Assembly: GCA_964035545.1 (NCBI GenBank)
Contig: OZ037772.1
Location: 3,046,501-3,110,500, forward strand
Length of the DNA stretch: 64,000 nucleotides
Reading direction: 5' to 3'
DNA from: Bugula neritina
Taxonomy: Eukaryota > Bryozoa > Gymnolaemata > Cheilostomatida > Bugulidae
The translations under genes and the position numbers were made by a program. Positions 46,070 to 56,614 of this stretch are shown here, in pieces. A model generated the notes under the pieces. That model did no database searches and was not told the origin of the DNA. It saw only the letters and a program-made list of their open reading frames with translations. Position 1 is the stretch's first letter; each line of letters opens with the position of its first letter.

Positions 46070-46673
46070 GCACGCCAAATAATTACTACAAATTTCAAAA
46101 ATAGCATAAATTAAGTAGTATTACTATGCCTATTTGTATCCAATTTACTAGTCTTACATTTATAGCAACTGTAAAGTATTTTGCGTAAAATAGCTATTGC
46201 AAGCATTATTCAATTCATATCCACATGGTAATCACAGCGAAGCTTAAACTTTATAGCTTTGTATTTACGTGCATGAGTGAGTTTTAATTTTTTTTTAATT
46301 TTATATGCATAAAAATGTTTTTAAAAACTTTACCAATAAACAAAACTAAAAAAATGTACACATAAAATACCAAAAAAATAACAAAAATGGCAAAATTTTT
46401 CCTTTATAACTTATATAAACTTGCGGTACCAATCTCGGCATAATGACTTTTCGTTTAAACGATCATGTGGCTGGTCAATACGAAAAGATAACTCACGAAT
46501 AATCGTCACACGAGTTTCGTGTCATTCTCACGATCGTGTGGCCAGGGCTTTATGCTTTATTGTGAATAATAAATACACTTACTCGACAGCTACCTTAGTA
46601 ATTGATAACAGAATAACCAGCTAACTATACGCAAGTAAATAACTCACGCTCAGTAATTGCGCAAATTACTACA
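45450..46673 (+). repeat. 5' LTR, interrupted by a MITE
   Basis: LTR sequence is at 45450-45679 and 46553-46673, with the 870-bp MITE and one copy of its target duplication between. An AATAAA is present near 46572 (GAATAATAAATAC), as expected for the R-region polyadenylation signal. Confidence 0.93.
45680..46549 (+). mobile_element. PIF/Harbinger-type MITE (870 bp) inside the 5' LTR
   Basis: Inverted termini of about 35 bp start AGCCCTGGCCACACGATCGT, with one mismatch noticed between the two ends. The 3-bp flanks TTA (45677-45679, 46550-46552) are single in the intact 3' LTR at 51455-51457. A TTA/TAA 3-bp duplication is typical of PIF/Harbinger. A (TA)n run lies near 45990-46066. No coding frame. 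Confidence 0.88.
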
Positions 46674-46674
46674 G

Positions 46675-46692
46675 TGGTGGCAGCGGTGGGAT
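46675..46692 (+). promoter_or_regulatory. primer-binding site, tRNA-Leu type
   Basis: TGGTGGCAGCGGTGGGAT lies one base after the LTR and is complementary to the 3' end of leucine tRNAs (T-arm end ATCCCACCGCTGCCA plus CCA). It would prime minus-strand DNA synthesis. Confidence 0.8.
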
Positions 46693-46708
46693 CTTGCGTA
46701 TAGCAGCC

Positions 46709-47659
46709 ATGGCAGAAGACGGCACGGAGCTACCCATTCCACTGAATGAAGGTGAGAGAGATAATGTTGATATACCTGTGGAACCAGTGGTGTTAGATGA
46801 AGAAGTGAGAATTCTTAGAGAGCATGGTGAAGATAGATACCGGCTGAAGGCGCCCAACTTCACTGGCGAAGAAGCAGTGGAGCAGTTCATCCAAGAATTC
46901 CAGGATGTGATGGAGATTGCAGAATGGCCGCCAAGGGTGGCGTTGCTAAAGCTCAGGATGGCGTTGACGGGCAAAGCTAAGCCGTACGGAGCTGGACCTG
47001 ACATAGACGGAATCTTTGCTTCCCTGCGGGCCCGTTTTGGCATCTCTCCCATAGATGCGCGGGCCCGTCTACAGAGGATGCGGCGTGATCCTCACACGTC
47101 ACTAGAAGAGCACGCTGCCACGGTGTACCCATTAGCGCAGATTGCATTCCGCGATCTGCCTCCGGTACACCGTGAGAGGTATACCTATGATGCCTTCGTG
47201 CAGTCCATCAACGACTTGGGGCTCCACCATCAACTCCAAGCGAGGGGAGTCACCACAGTCGAAGATGCACTTGCGGTGGGAGAAGCCTATCTCTTGGCGA
47301 CTCATATGCACCGCAACCGCGTGGCCTCCCGCCAGGTGACCACGGAGCACTCTACTGCTCACACCGAATTAAATGCGGAACCCCCCGCGGTGGCTAGTGT
47401 GAACCAGATGTCACTAGCGTCAAAAATCTCACAGATGTCTGACATGCTAGATAAACTGGTCACCACATTAGCCTCCCCAAGCCAGGTAGATACTGCCCGT
47501 GAGCCTTGCGGGCCGCAGGTACAATCACCAGGCATGGGGCACCATTTCTGCTGGGAATGCGGAAGGCCAGGACATTTCCAGAGAAACTGCCCTCAACTCC
47601 CACCAGGGTTAAACTACCCCGGCCCGCAGATGTTCCCACCTCCTGCGGGCCGTCTGTGA
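46709..47659 (+). CDS. gag: Gag polyprotein
   Basis: The ATG at 46709 has a strong context (GCCATGG). The 316-residue product has an acidic N-terminus, then a capsid-like region (NFTGEEAVEQFIQEFQDVME and later RMRRDPHTSLEEHAATVYPL) matching Ty3/gypsy Gag. It has one CCHC zinc knuckle near the C-terminus (CWECGRPGHFQRNC) for RNA binding. The frame is intact. It should assemble the virus-like particle in the cytoplasm. The stop at 47657 lies 43 bases beyond a slippery site that leads into the next frame. Confidence 0.92.
   Translation: MAEDGTELPIPLNEGERDNVDIPVEPVVLDEEVRILREHGEDRYRLKAPNFTGEEAVEQFIQEFQDVMEIAEWPPRVALLKLRMALTGKAKPYGAGPDIDGIFASLRARFGISPIDARARLQRMRRDPHTSLEEHAATVYPLAQIAFRDLPPVHRERYTYDAFVQSINDLGLHHQLQARGVTTVEDALAVGEAYLLATHMHRNRVASRQVTTEHSTAHTELNAEPPAVASVNQMSLASKISQMSDMLDKLVTTLASPSQVDTAREPCGPQVQSPGMGHHFCWECGRPGHFQRNCPQLPPGLNYPGPQMFPPPAGRL
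47608..47651 (+). promoter_or_regulatory. -1 ribosomal frameshift signal
   Basis: The heptamer GTTAAAC (47608-47614) is in register with gag codons TTA AAC. After a 6-base spacer comes a perfect 9-bp stem (GGCCCGCAG at 47621-47629 with CTGCGGGCC at 47643-47651) and a 13-base loop. GUUAAAC is a known slippery heptamer in arteriviruses. The downstream frame is exactly -1 relative to gag. Confidence 0.85.
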
Positions 47660-49866
47660 ATCACCCAGGGAGGCCCGCGCGTCTGTCGCCCCGCTGGGCG
47701 CCGCGCGGAGATGCTGTGAAGTGGCGACCCCCGCGGCAAGTAGGCTCAAGCCACTCGCCGCCTGGGTCCTCTACGCCACTCCGGCACCAACACGGAGCCG
47801 GCAGACGGTTGACCACAGAGCCTGCGAGGGAAACGGTACAAGCGCCGCAAGGCGTACTGCCCCAACCTCGGCAGCTGGTCAATAGTCGCCGCCAACCGTG
47901 GACCCCTCGACCCACAGCGAGGGAGGTGCAACCACGGCACACTCAATTGCAGCCGCACGGAAGTAGCTACTTCCTGCCAGGGAAGTTAGCCGGCAAGCCT
48001 GCCAACTTCCTCCTGGACTCCGGCTGCACCACCAACCTCCTTAGCCGTCAGTTCTTTGACACCCTCAGCGCTAAGGTCAAGGACAGGTTGGCACCGTACG
48101 AGGGGGATCATGGCACCTTGGCAGACGGGTCGTGCATTCCCTTCTACGGCATTATTGAGCTAACTGGTTACGTCCGTAACCAGGCCATCCAGGAGACGTT
48201 TATCGTCGGGCAGCTCAACGAGGATGCTATCCTCGGGATGCCATTCTTACAACGACACGGTTGTCGCATCGATTTCAGTAAATCTGCGATAATCATGGGC
48301 GACAAGGAGCTCGCTTGTGTCGATAAGTTTGGTCGTCCTCTAGCGGGAGCAGTGCAGGTAGTACGGAGCTGTACTATACCAGGCCTCTCCCGGGCTACCG
48401 TCCGCTGCAAGGTAGACGGTGGCCAAACCTCTAAGTTGGGAGTTGTCGAAAGTACGCACTCGAGAGTCCAACTTGCCCGTAGTTTTAGCCGGCTCACAGG
48501 GCAAGGAGAGATCTCAGTGCAGTGTGTCAACCCCTTCTCAGAGACAGTAGACCTACCACCCAGATCCATGCTGGGTCGCTTCCATCCTGTCCAGGAGGAA
48601 GCCATTGGGCCGTCGTCGGGAGCTACGACGGAAGGTCCTCAACAGAGCCCGTCTCAAGGGCGGAGGACCGTCCCAACCCACGCCTCCCCCCCTCCAGGGA
48701 CGCGTGGCTGCACAGGCAACGGGAAGCGCCAGGCTATGGCTAGGTTGCCACATGGGTACAGTGAGGCGTTCAGCCACACAGACCACGGAGCCCGCCTAAA
48801 TAGAGCAGGCTGCCGTGAGGTACCGCGGGCGGCGAGGACCGCCCCTGCTCAGCCACTTCAACAGAGGGCTGACACGCCCCCGGAGGCTGCCCAGAGCCTC
48901 CGCGCCAAACCTGTATGGGCTGGTAACGTTAGGGAGCTGCCGAAACTCCAGGAATGCCTTCCTGGGGTGGTAGCCGACGTGTACCGAGCGAAACAGGAGG
49001 GGCGACGACCCAGTAGTACACAACGGCGACAGGGATGCGCCGAGTTACGGCTGTACTGTCAACGTTGGAGCTCTCTGCGGGTCGGGCCAGATGGTCTGCT
49101 AACCATGACCTTGGCCACCAACAGCAGACAGCCAGCCAGGAAGAGGGTTGTCTGCCCAGTTGCCATCCGCCGGAAGTTGATACAAGACACTCACGAGGAG
49201 ACTCACGGAGGAGTCCAAGGGGTGGTCACCAAGCTACAACTCCGGTGGTACTGGCCTAACATGGAACGGGATATCCGACGCAGAGTGAGACGGTGCAAAG
49301 TCTGCCAGACCAACAAGCATAGCCGTCTCCCTGGTGAAGCGGGGCGGCAGACGCATTGTGCGAGAAGGTCTCGGCAGGCGGAGACTGTCAACCTGGCCGG
49401 AAACACCTCCATGACACGTCAGGAAGACTTGGCGAGGCGAGAAAGGCCACTTCCGTCCTTGAAAGTGCGCCCACCGCCCCCAACGTCAAGCCTGCCATCA
49501 TCACCACTTCCGGAACCAGAAACAGGTCCGGAAGTGCAAAAACCCCCCGTGGGAGGGGCTCCGCAAGGAGATGCCAACATAGGACTAACACCACACACTA
49601 GGCAACTTCCAGCGTGTCTCAAAGACTGTGTACGTGACCGCGGTATAAGCGGCAGTAACAAAAGTCTAGAGAGGCCTCGCGTGGGAAAACAGGCAAAGAG
49701 CCGTGGGAGTTGTGATCACCACGAGAATCTCAACTTTTGCCTCGGCGGAATCTCACACGAGATTCATCCGCTGGAAGTGAAAAGCCCTAGTCACGTTTCA
49801 CAACCACGCTGTCCGGTCTTTTCCTATGTTGATGCAGTCGAGAGTAGACGTGCCAGTAAACAGTAA
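47615..49866 (+). CDS. second frame: protease and integrase HHCC domain, no RT
   Basis: It is reached from gag by -1 frameshifting; no ATG is needed. Order: a proline/arginine-rich linker; an aspartic protease (FLLDSGCTTNLLS with the D-S-G triad at about 48016-48024 and ILGMPFL flap-side motif); a post-protease domain; a linker (LPHGYSEAFSHTDHG) that in full elements precedes reverse transcriptase; then directly the RNase H-integrase linker (LRLYCQRWSSLRVGPDGLL) and the HHCC zinc module (H-x3-H near 49190, C-x2-C near 49293). The integrase DDE core is missing; a basic, proline-rich tail follows. The frame has no stop over 750 codons although all polymerase domains are gone, so the deletion derivative may have been kept open by selection or be very young. 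Confidence 0.85.
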
Positions 49867-49889
49867 TCAGATACCACTTTCATTCCAAA

Positions 49890-50937
49890 ATGTCTTACTA
49901 TTCTGGATCGAAGGGTGAGTTAATTATGTTTTTGGTACGATAACTAGACTGCATCAGTCAGCTACACTAGCTAGCTGGAGATTCGATAATGATAAACAGT
50001 GGTGGGAATACACGTCGACTTTGATTTTAAATAATCTATCATAGCGAGTGTGTTCTCCATCAACTATTCATTAGCCTGAATCTCACGAGTGTAACTGAAC
50101 AGAGTACCGGTCAGGCTGTACACGCCGACGGTGCCTCAGTGTATAATCTTTAACACTGCTACTCTTTCAGATCACACTCGAGTGACCACCTCCCGGTCAC
50201 GGGACCAGCCAACCTCTCTGTCTATGGAAGAAGAGCCTGTAATGGAGAATGGCATACCAGTAGTACTCCGCCGACGACACCGTTGGGTGTCACCCATGAC
50301 AGAGAGGAGAATTGAAGAAGCCTGGGGACCCAGTGGACCACACCGAACCTGCCAGGTCTGCTTTGAGGAGTGCCCGTCGCACCGCTCCTTGCGTTTACAT
50401 GTAGATGCCCATTTCCTACTCCACTTCTGTCCCTGCGGGTTCCACGACGTCTACCCGTATCCCGTGACAGTACATAAGCTAAGCTGCTTCGCCGGAGAGA
50501 ACCACACTGTTGATGAAGACAGTTTCCCCCTATACCTGGATGCCATCAAGCCAGTCATCAGGAAGGCTATTACCCTGGCCGCACTAACGTCAGGGTTTCA
50601 CGTACTGTTACTATCTGCCCGCCATAAGTCCCCTATGGTTCAGGGCCCACCTCCTACCCCCGTCAACCCTAGCAACACCCCAGAAGTAGAAGAAACAACC
50701 ATATCCCGTATAACGGAGACCCCTATAACCCCACCAAGACCTAGCCAGCTGGCTAACGTAGAAGAGCGGCTTCTAAGACTGCAAGCCGAGTTCACACAAC
50801 TTGCCCCTGACTTGCTGGATACGACGACAGGTCTATACCAGTTGAAGGACTCAGTGGGACGACTGAAGAGGCGGCTACGGGCCCGACAGGCTCGACACAG
50901 AGCACGGTCGCTACAAGAAGCAGAGTCCAACCAATGA
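49890..50937 (+). CDS. ORF3: intron-bearing zinc-finger/coiled-coil protein
   Basis: Exon 1 (49890-49914) encodes MSYYSGSK. A strong donor (AAGG|GTGAGT) and acceptor (CTCTTTCAG) define a 256-base intron (49915-50170), and joining keeps phase into exon 2 (50171-50937). The product of about 263 residues has an arginine-rich start, a C2H2 finger (C-x2-C-x12-H-x3-H, beginning CQVCFEEC), a second C-x-C-x12-H-x3-C finger (CPCGFHDV onward), a proline/threonine-rich linker and a C-terminal coiled coil ending in a basic tail. It lies in the env position but has no signal peptide or membrane anchor. A nucleic-acid-binding role is inferred. Without splicing, an upstream ATG at 50131 could start the same frame. 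Confidence 0.75.
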
Positions 50938-51216
50938 GAATGCCTGGGGTAGGCACCTTCGTTGAGCTATAGCTCGTTTAGGATGTGACGAGCGCTCCGA
51001 CATTGGCCCGCGTGCTGGTAAGCACCCTCTCTCTTAATAGCTGACTAGATGTGTGTGATCGATCACCCTGTTGTCTTCTAATGTAAACGTTGTCGTGTTT
51101 AACTATTTCTTTTCTTACTCTTTGTGGGTTTACTTATGAATATTTCCTTTTTGGATTATTGTATGGTTTTTCATTATGTTTTTTTATTGTGTTATCAGAA
51201 AGTAGGGCTTTCTGCT

Positions 51217-51227
51217 GGGGGGGACGG
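51217..51227 (+). promoter_or_regulatory. polypurine tract
   Basis: GGGGGGGACGG directly precedes the 3' LTR and is suited to prime plus-strand DNA synthesis. Confidence 0.75.
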
Positions 51228-51578
51228 TGTAGTGAGTAGTGCAAGTACAAATACAGGAATCGCCCTCTCCCTACTCTTGGAATACTTAGACTCTTATGTA
51301 GCAACCAATTAGCAGCTCCGGAAGATATGCTTCCGAGTCACGTGACATTTCCCGGGTTATTAACATTATATCACGTTGTTGTAAGCGGAGGCTTGTAGTA
51401 GTAACATGTGTTAGTAGTGGACTCTTGTATAGGATAATTGATGTGATGTTTGGTTTATGCTTTATTGTGAATAATAAATACACTTACTCGACAGCTACCT
51501 TAGTAATTGATAACAGAATAACCAGCTAACTATACGCAAGTAAATAACTCACGCTCAGTAATTGCGCAAATTACTACA
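51228..51578 (+). repeat. 3' LTR, intact
   Basis: A complete 351-bp LTR from TGTAGTGAG to ATTACTACA, with AATAAA near 51475. It shows the empty site of the MITE that split the 5' LTR. Confidence 0.95.
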
Positions 51579-51706
51579 GTACTTTAATAAGTTTTACTTT
51601 AAATTTATTTCTCAAACCAGCATGTCAGTTAAATATAAAAGTACAATCACACATACAACATGTAGACATGTAGTGATATACATTATAAAACATATTATGT
51701 TGGTGA

Positions 51707-53250
51707 AACGTTATACAGTATATTATGTTATACAGTATACTATGCTATACAGTATACTATGTTATACAGTATATTATGTTATACAGTATACTATGTTATA
51801 CAGTATACTATGTTATACAGTATATTATGTTATACAGTATACTATGTTATACAGTATATTATGTTATACAGTATATTGTGTTATACAGTATTTTATGTTA
51901 TACAGTATACTATGTTATACAGTATACTATGTTATACAGTATATTATGTTATACATTATACTATGTTATACAGTATATTATGTTATACAGTATATTATGT
52001 TATACAGTATATTATGTTATACAGTATAGTATGCTATACAGTATAGTATGTTATACAGTATAGTATGTTATACAGTATACTATGTTATACAGTATATTAT
52101 GTTATACAGTATATTATGTTATACAGTATATTATGCTATACAGTATATTATGCTATACAGTATAGTATGTTATACAGTATAGTATGTTATACAGTATAGT
52201 ATGTTATACAGTATATTATGTTATACAGCATATTATGTTATACAGTATTTTATGTTATACAGTATATTATGTTATACAGTATGATATGTTATACAGTGTA
52301 TTATGTTATACAGTATACTATGTTATACAGTATACTATGTTATACAGTATATTATGTTATACAGTATACTATGTTATACAGTATATTATGTTATACAGTA
52401 TAATATGTTATACAGTGTATTATGTTATACAGTATACTATGTTATACAGTATACTATGTTATACAGTATACTATGTCATACAGTATACTATGTTATACAG
52501 TATATTATGTTATACAGTATATTGTGTTATACAGTATATTATGTTATACAGTATACTATGTTATACAGTATACTATGCTATACAGTATATTATGTTATAC
52601 AGTATACTATATTATACAGTATACTATGTTATACAGTATATTATGTTATACAGTATACTATGTTATACAGTATATTATGTTATACAGTATATGGTGTTAT
52701 ACAGTATTTTATGTTATACAGTATACTATGTTATACAGTATACTATGTTATACAGTATATTATGTTATACATTATACTATGTTATACAGTATATTATGTT
52801 ATACAGTATATTATGTTATACAGTATATTATGTTATACATTATATTATGTTATACAGTATACTATGTTATACAGTATATGCTATGTTATACAGTATATGC
52901 TATGTTATGCAGTATATTATGTTATACAGTATACTATGTTATACAGTATATTATGTTATACAGTATACTATGTTATACAGTATACTATGTTATACAGTAT
53001 ATTATGTTATACAGTATACTATGTTATACAGTATATTATGTTATACAGTATATTATGTTATACAGTATACTATGTTATACAGTATATTATGTCATACAGT
53101 ATATTATGTTATACAGTATATTATGTTATACAGTATACTATGTTATACAGTATATGCTATGTTATACAGTATATGCTATGTTATACAGTATATTATGTTA
53201 TACAGTATATTATGTTATACAGTATACTATATTTTACAGTATATTTTGTC
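51707..53250. repeat. 17-bp minisatellite, about 90 copies
   Basis: The unit is TATGTTATACAGTATAC with frequent T/C changes and a few 20-bp variants near 52875 and 53150. The unit lacks stops in the plus frames, so three overlapping frames of up to 368 codons appear. They are artefacts. Confidence 0.97.
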
Positions 53251-54000
53251 ATGCAGTATACAATCATTCACCACCATGTCAGTCAAATAATATAATATAA
53301 AGTATATTATGTATAGCAACAGCTGGGCTGTGGTGAAACTCTACCAGTCTAAATTCTTACATGCAGACATGCATATTTAATTAATTCAAACATTTTAAAA
53401 ATGAACTTAAAACTCAAGAATTTAAAATATGAAACAAAATAATGTGTCCTATAAAAATAGCACAGCTTCTTAGAAGCAAGTATTTTACACTTGAACATGC
53501 AGAATTTGTACAGCTTATAATGATGACATTGTTGAATTGATACACACCTCTGATTGGATGAGTTTTACATAATAAAACAATTGTTCATCACTTTTATTAT
53601 TAGTCTAAGGTTGACAATAATTTACACTGTTATAGTTATTGGTTGTAAACTGATTAATTCATCATTAAGTACTTGTTTGCTGCTGCCTGGTTTATCACTG
53701 CTCATCATGATTTTAATAACAAGGAAATTATCTTCTCCTGTTGTCTCCAGGTGCTACTGTATTTGACAGGTTTCCCTGTTATTAAAGTAATTTTATACTG
53801 TTACTGATGACATCCACAAATACTTGTGTAGGGAAACAATTGACCTTTTTCTACAACAGGAAAAGAATTGGTAAGACACGTACTAATAATATTACATACT
53901 TTATTTCATCAATTCACTTATCCTTAATCTAATTGATTAAAAGCTATTTGCATGTAGGCTATTTTATAAATTGTTCTTAAAACTAATTTGGGTGTACCTA
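53251..54000. other. AT-rich non-coding DNA
   Basis: I see no exon or repeat that I can support here. Confidence 0.4.
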
Positions 54001-54110
54001 TACAATACTAGGTTTATATGACTGTAGTATATTGCTGAGTGCACATGGGCAGTGTCAATAATTATAGTTACTGTAGACTTTGCTCTTAGTGATCTGGTTG
54101 GAATAATTTA

Positions 54111-54496
54111 CAGTCCAGTTCTTCGTGATGGAAAATTTTTATCTGCGGAGCAACTCTAATTGAGAAACTGTTATCTAAAGTTTGTTACTTCAAGTACTAT
54201 AAAAATATTATTAGCAGCTTGACATTTGTTATCATTAAGGAGTGTTAAATATAAATATAATACTTGAGATAAACATTCTCATGTGATATACTGCAACCTA
54301 AAGTTATATCATATGACTTGACTATCTCTACTAGAGTTAGGGTGGGTCACCTGACAGCCCACACATATCCATACACTACAACACATACTGTAGGAACACT
54401 GGCACAGCTGAGGCTAGGCTGACTAATAAGTATGGAGTAGTTGACCCAGCAGTTAGATACTTTGTTATAGAGACTTTAACTTTCTAGTAGTAGAAA
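54111..54496 (+). repeat. triplicated segment, copy A
   Basis: It begins CAGTCCAGTTCTTCGTGATG and includes AAGGAGTGTTAAATATAAAT and GTTAGGGTGGGTCACCTGAC. It matches copies B (55282-55545) and C (56615-56960) at high identity. No coding capacity seen. Confidence 0.85.
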
Positions 54497-54502
54497 TAAA
54501 AG

Positions 54503-54904
54503 CAAGAGTGTCCAACCTTTTCAGAGCGAGGGCCACTGCATGAAAGCAATTAATACTTCATGACGAAGGCCATATTGGACACGTTAGCTTGCTCTGATAG
54601 CCACAGCATCAGCATTTTTAAATTTACTTTATTCCAAATTCCTATAAATCGCTACACAATAAAGTTCCAATAGTTACTGTTTTATAGCATGTGTATAAGT
54701 AAGACATTAGAAAGATAGCTTCTCACTCTAATCCATGTATACATGTGAAATATTGTTTTAGTTTTTTGCCTTTGAGGGCCACATATAAATGTAGGTTGGG
54801 GGCCACTTAAATGTAGGCTGGGAGCCACATAAATGTAGGCTGGGGGCCACATAAATGTAGGCTGGGGGCCACATCCGGCCTGGGCCGCCTGTTGAAAAGC
54901 CCTG
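54503..54904 (+). mobile_element. old hAT-like MITE (GGGCCAC repeats)
   Basis: The block starts near CAAGAGTGTCCAACC and ends near AAAGCCCTG. It contains four 22-bp units based on AAATGTAGGCTGGGGGCCAC. The corresponding place in segment copy C (about 56965-56985) lacks it, giving an empty site. Flanks ATAAAAG and CTTTAAAT are degenerate remnants of a target duplication. Confidence 0.6.
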
Positions 54905-55281
54905 CTTTAAATAGTTGGTATATAAGTATGCCAGTGACCTAAAATTTAATGGTCACTCTAGTGTTACTCTACACTTAACACAATTCAAATATTGTATATA
55001 ATAATCTACTATACTCCATTAGTATAGTATAGTAATTGTAACCACCTGCAGGATGGTCACATGACCACTGCTACTTCTCAGACAGTTCACTAAATGACAG
55101 AATGAGAAGAATGATGGCTGATCAGATGTATAATAACATAGTTTATCAGTTCACTTGAAGTCTTAAATTATTTTTGTTGAAAGTTAGTTGCTTGCATTTT
55201 AAAACTTGTTAATAAAACTATTATAACTATACAATAGTAGGTTTATATGTGACTGCAATGGAATATTTACAATGAAATTTA

Positions 55282-55545
55282 CAGTCCAGTTCTTCGTGAT
55301 GGAAATTTTTTATCTGCAGAAGAGCTCTAACTGAAAAACTGTTATCTAAAGTTTGTTACTTAAAGTACTATACAAATATTATTAGCAGCTTGACATCTGT
55401 TATCATTAAGGAGTGTTTAACATAAATATAATACTTGAGATAAACATTCTCATGTGATATACTGCAACCTAAAGTTATATCATATGACTTGACTATCTCT
55501 ACTAGAGTTAGGGTGGGTCACCTGACAGCCCACACATATCTACAC
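55282..55545 (+). repeat. triplicated segment, copy B
   Basis: The second copy of the segment, interrupted at 55545 by an insertion. Its continuation (CACATGCTGTAGGAACACT) follows at 56589-56612. Confidence 0.8.
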
Positions 55546-56581
55546 TGGTGTCAGGTGATAATGGTACAATTGGCAAAATAGGTAAAACTATATAGCACAT
55601 TTTTAATATTAAGGTTTGAGGCAGGTTAAGTAGTTAAGAAGGAGTTAAGGTTTGAGAATGAGGTTCTTAGTTTGGGGTTTGGGTTTTGAGTTTGTGGTTT
55701 ACCCTCCTAATTACGCTTAACGTATTGTACGCCATAACAGCAAATTTCAGCCATTCCTGGTATAAGTTGCAGCGTTAATCAAGCACTGCTTGGCTCAAAA
55801 AATCACACCAGGCAGAGTTGATATGGTACTATAAAATTTAAAAAATACTTTCCGCTGGTTTGTTTTAATCGCTTATTGTTGATTTAATTTAATAAATTCA
55901 AAAGTTTCAAAGGTATAAAATATCTTTTTCCCCTTGCTTAAATTAAATTCAGCTTAAAAATGTAGATTTCACTAATTACTAAAGTATGCAAACCAACAAT
56001 GTAAAAATTAATTGGACAGCTTAAATATTTTTCTTATTCAAATTAGTTTGCACAATTATATATTTAATGGACACATATATTTAAAGGAGAGGTTTCTTTT
56101 TTTAAATGCTTTTATCTAGTCAATAACATTAATATCACATTTTTTGAAAATAATTTTGCAATAATTTGTAAATAACATTCAAAGGAGTACAAGTAACCGC
56201 AGACAAGAATTAACCTTATTATGATTGGTCATAGCTCAACGTCATGCGTTGTACTTTTCTCAGTGTGTGACGCATGCCGAACAAACGTAACAGCAGGGCA
56301 ATTTTATGTTTACCGTATGGTAAATGTGAATAAGGGGTTAGAGTTGAGGGTTTGAGTTTGGAGTTTAAGAAAACTTATAAACACCAGTAAGCCATTTTTT
56401 CCTGCTAGGCTTTTTCCATTTGTGCCCTTGATACCAGAACCATTATTACCTGCGTGCCATTCTACCTGCGTGCCATTTTATTTGTGCCATTTTATACCTG
56501 TGCCATTTTACCTGTGCCATTATTACTTGTGCCATTATTATACCTGTGCCATTTTCCCTCTGCCATTATTACCTAAAATCA
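55546..56581 (+). mobile_element. about 1-kb insertion with imperfect terminal inverted repeats
   Basis: It splits segment copy B. The ends TGGTGTCAGGTGATAATGG and the complement of the right end (TGATTTTAGGTAATAATGG) agree at 14 of 19 positions, and CTACAC flanks both sides. Inside are GAGTTTGGGTTTGAG-type runs and a CCTGTGCCATTTTA tandem tract near the right end (56450-56570). No transposase seen. Confidence 0.5.
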
Positions 56582-56614
56582 ACTACACTACATCACATGC
56601 TGTAGGAACACTAT

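Larger units (their letters stand above)
45450..51578 (+). mobile_element. non-autonomous Ty3/gypsy-like LTR retrotransposon with extra ORF3
   Basis: Two 351-bp LTRs (TGTAGTG...ATTACTACA) flank a primer-binding site, gag, a protease/HHCC frame, an extra intron-bearing gene and a G-rich polypurine tract. GTAC at 45446-45449 and 51579-51582 is the likely 4-bp target duplication. The LTRs differ at one base (A at 45655, G at 51433) apart from a later MITE insertion in the left one, so insertion was recent. Reverse transcriptase, RNase H and the integrase catalytic core are absent. Internal G+C content is far higher than that of the host DNA. It must rely on enzymes from a related full-length element. 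Confidence 0.9.

Noticed and set aside
47132-49661. Several minus-strand and alternative-frame open frames over the retrotransposon
   Set aside because: They are shadows of gag and the second frame, expected in GC-rich coding DNA.
51725-53300. Open frames of up to 368 codons rich in Tyr, Ile, Leu and Cys
   Set aside because: They are translations of the 17-bp minisatellite in all three frames; no start context, domain or composition of a real protein.
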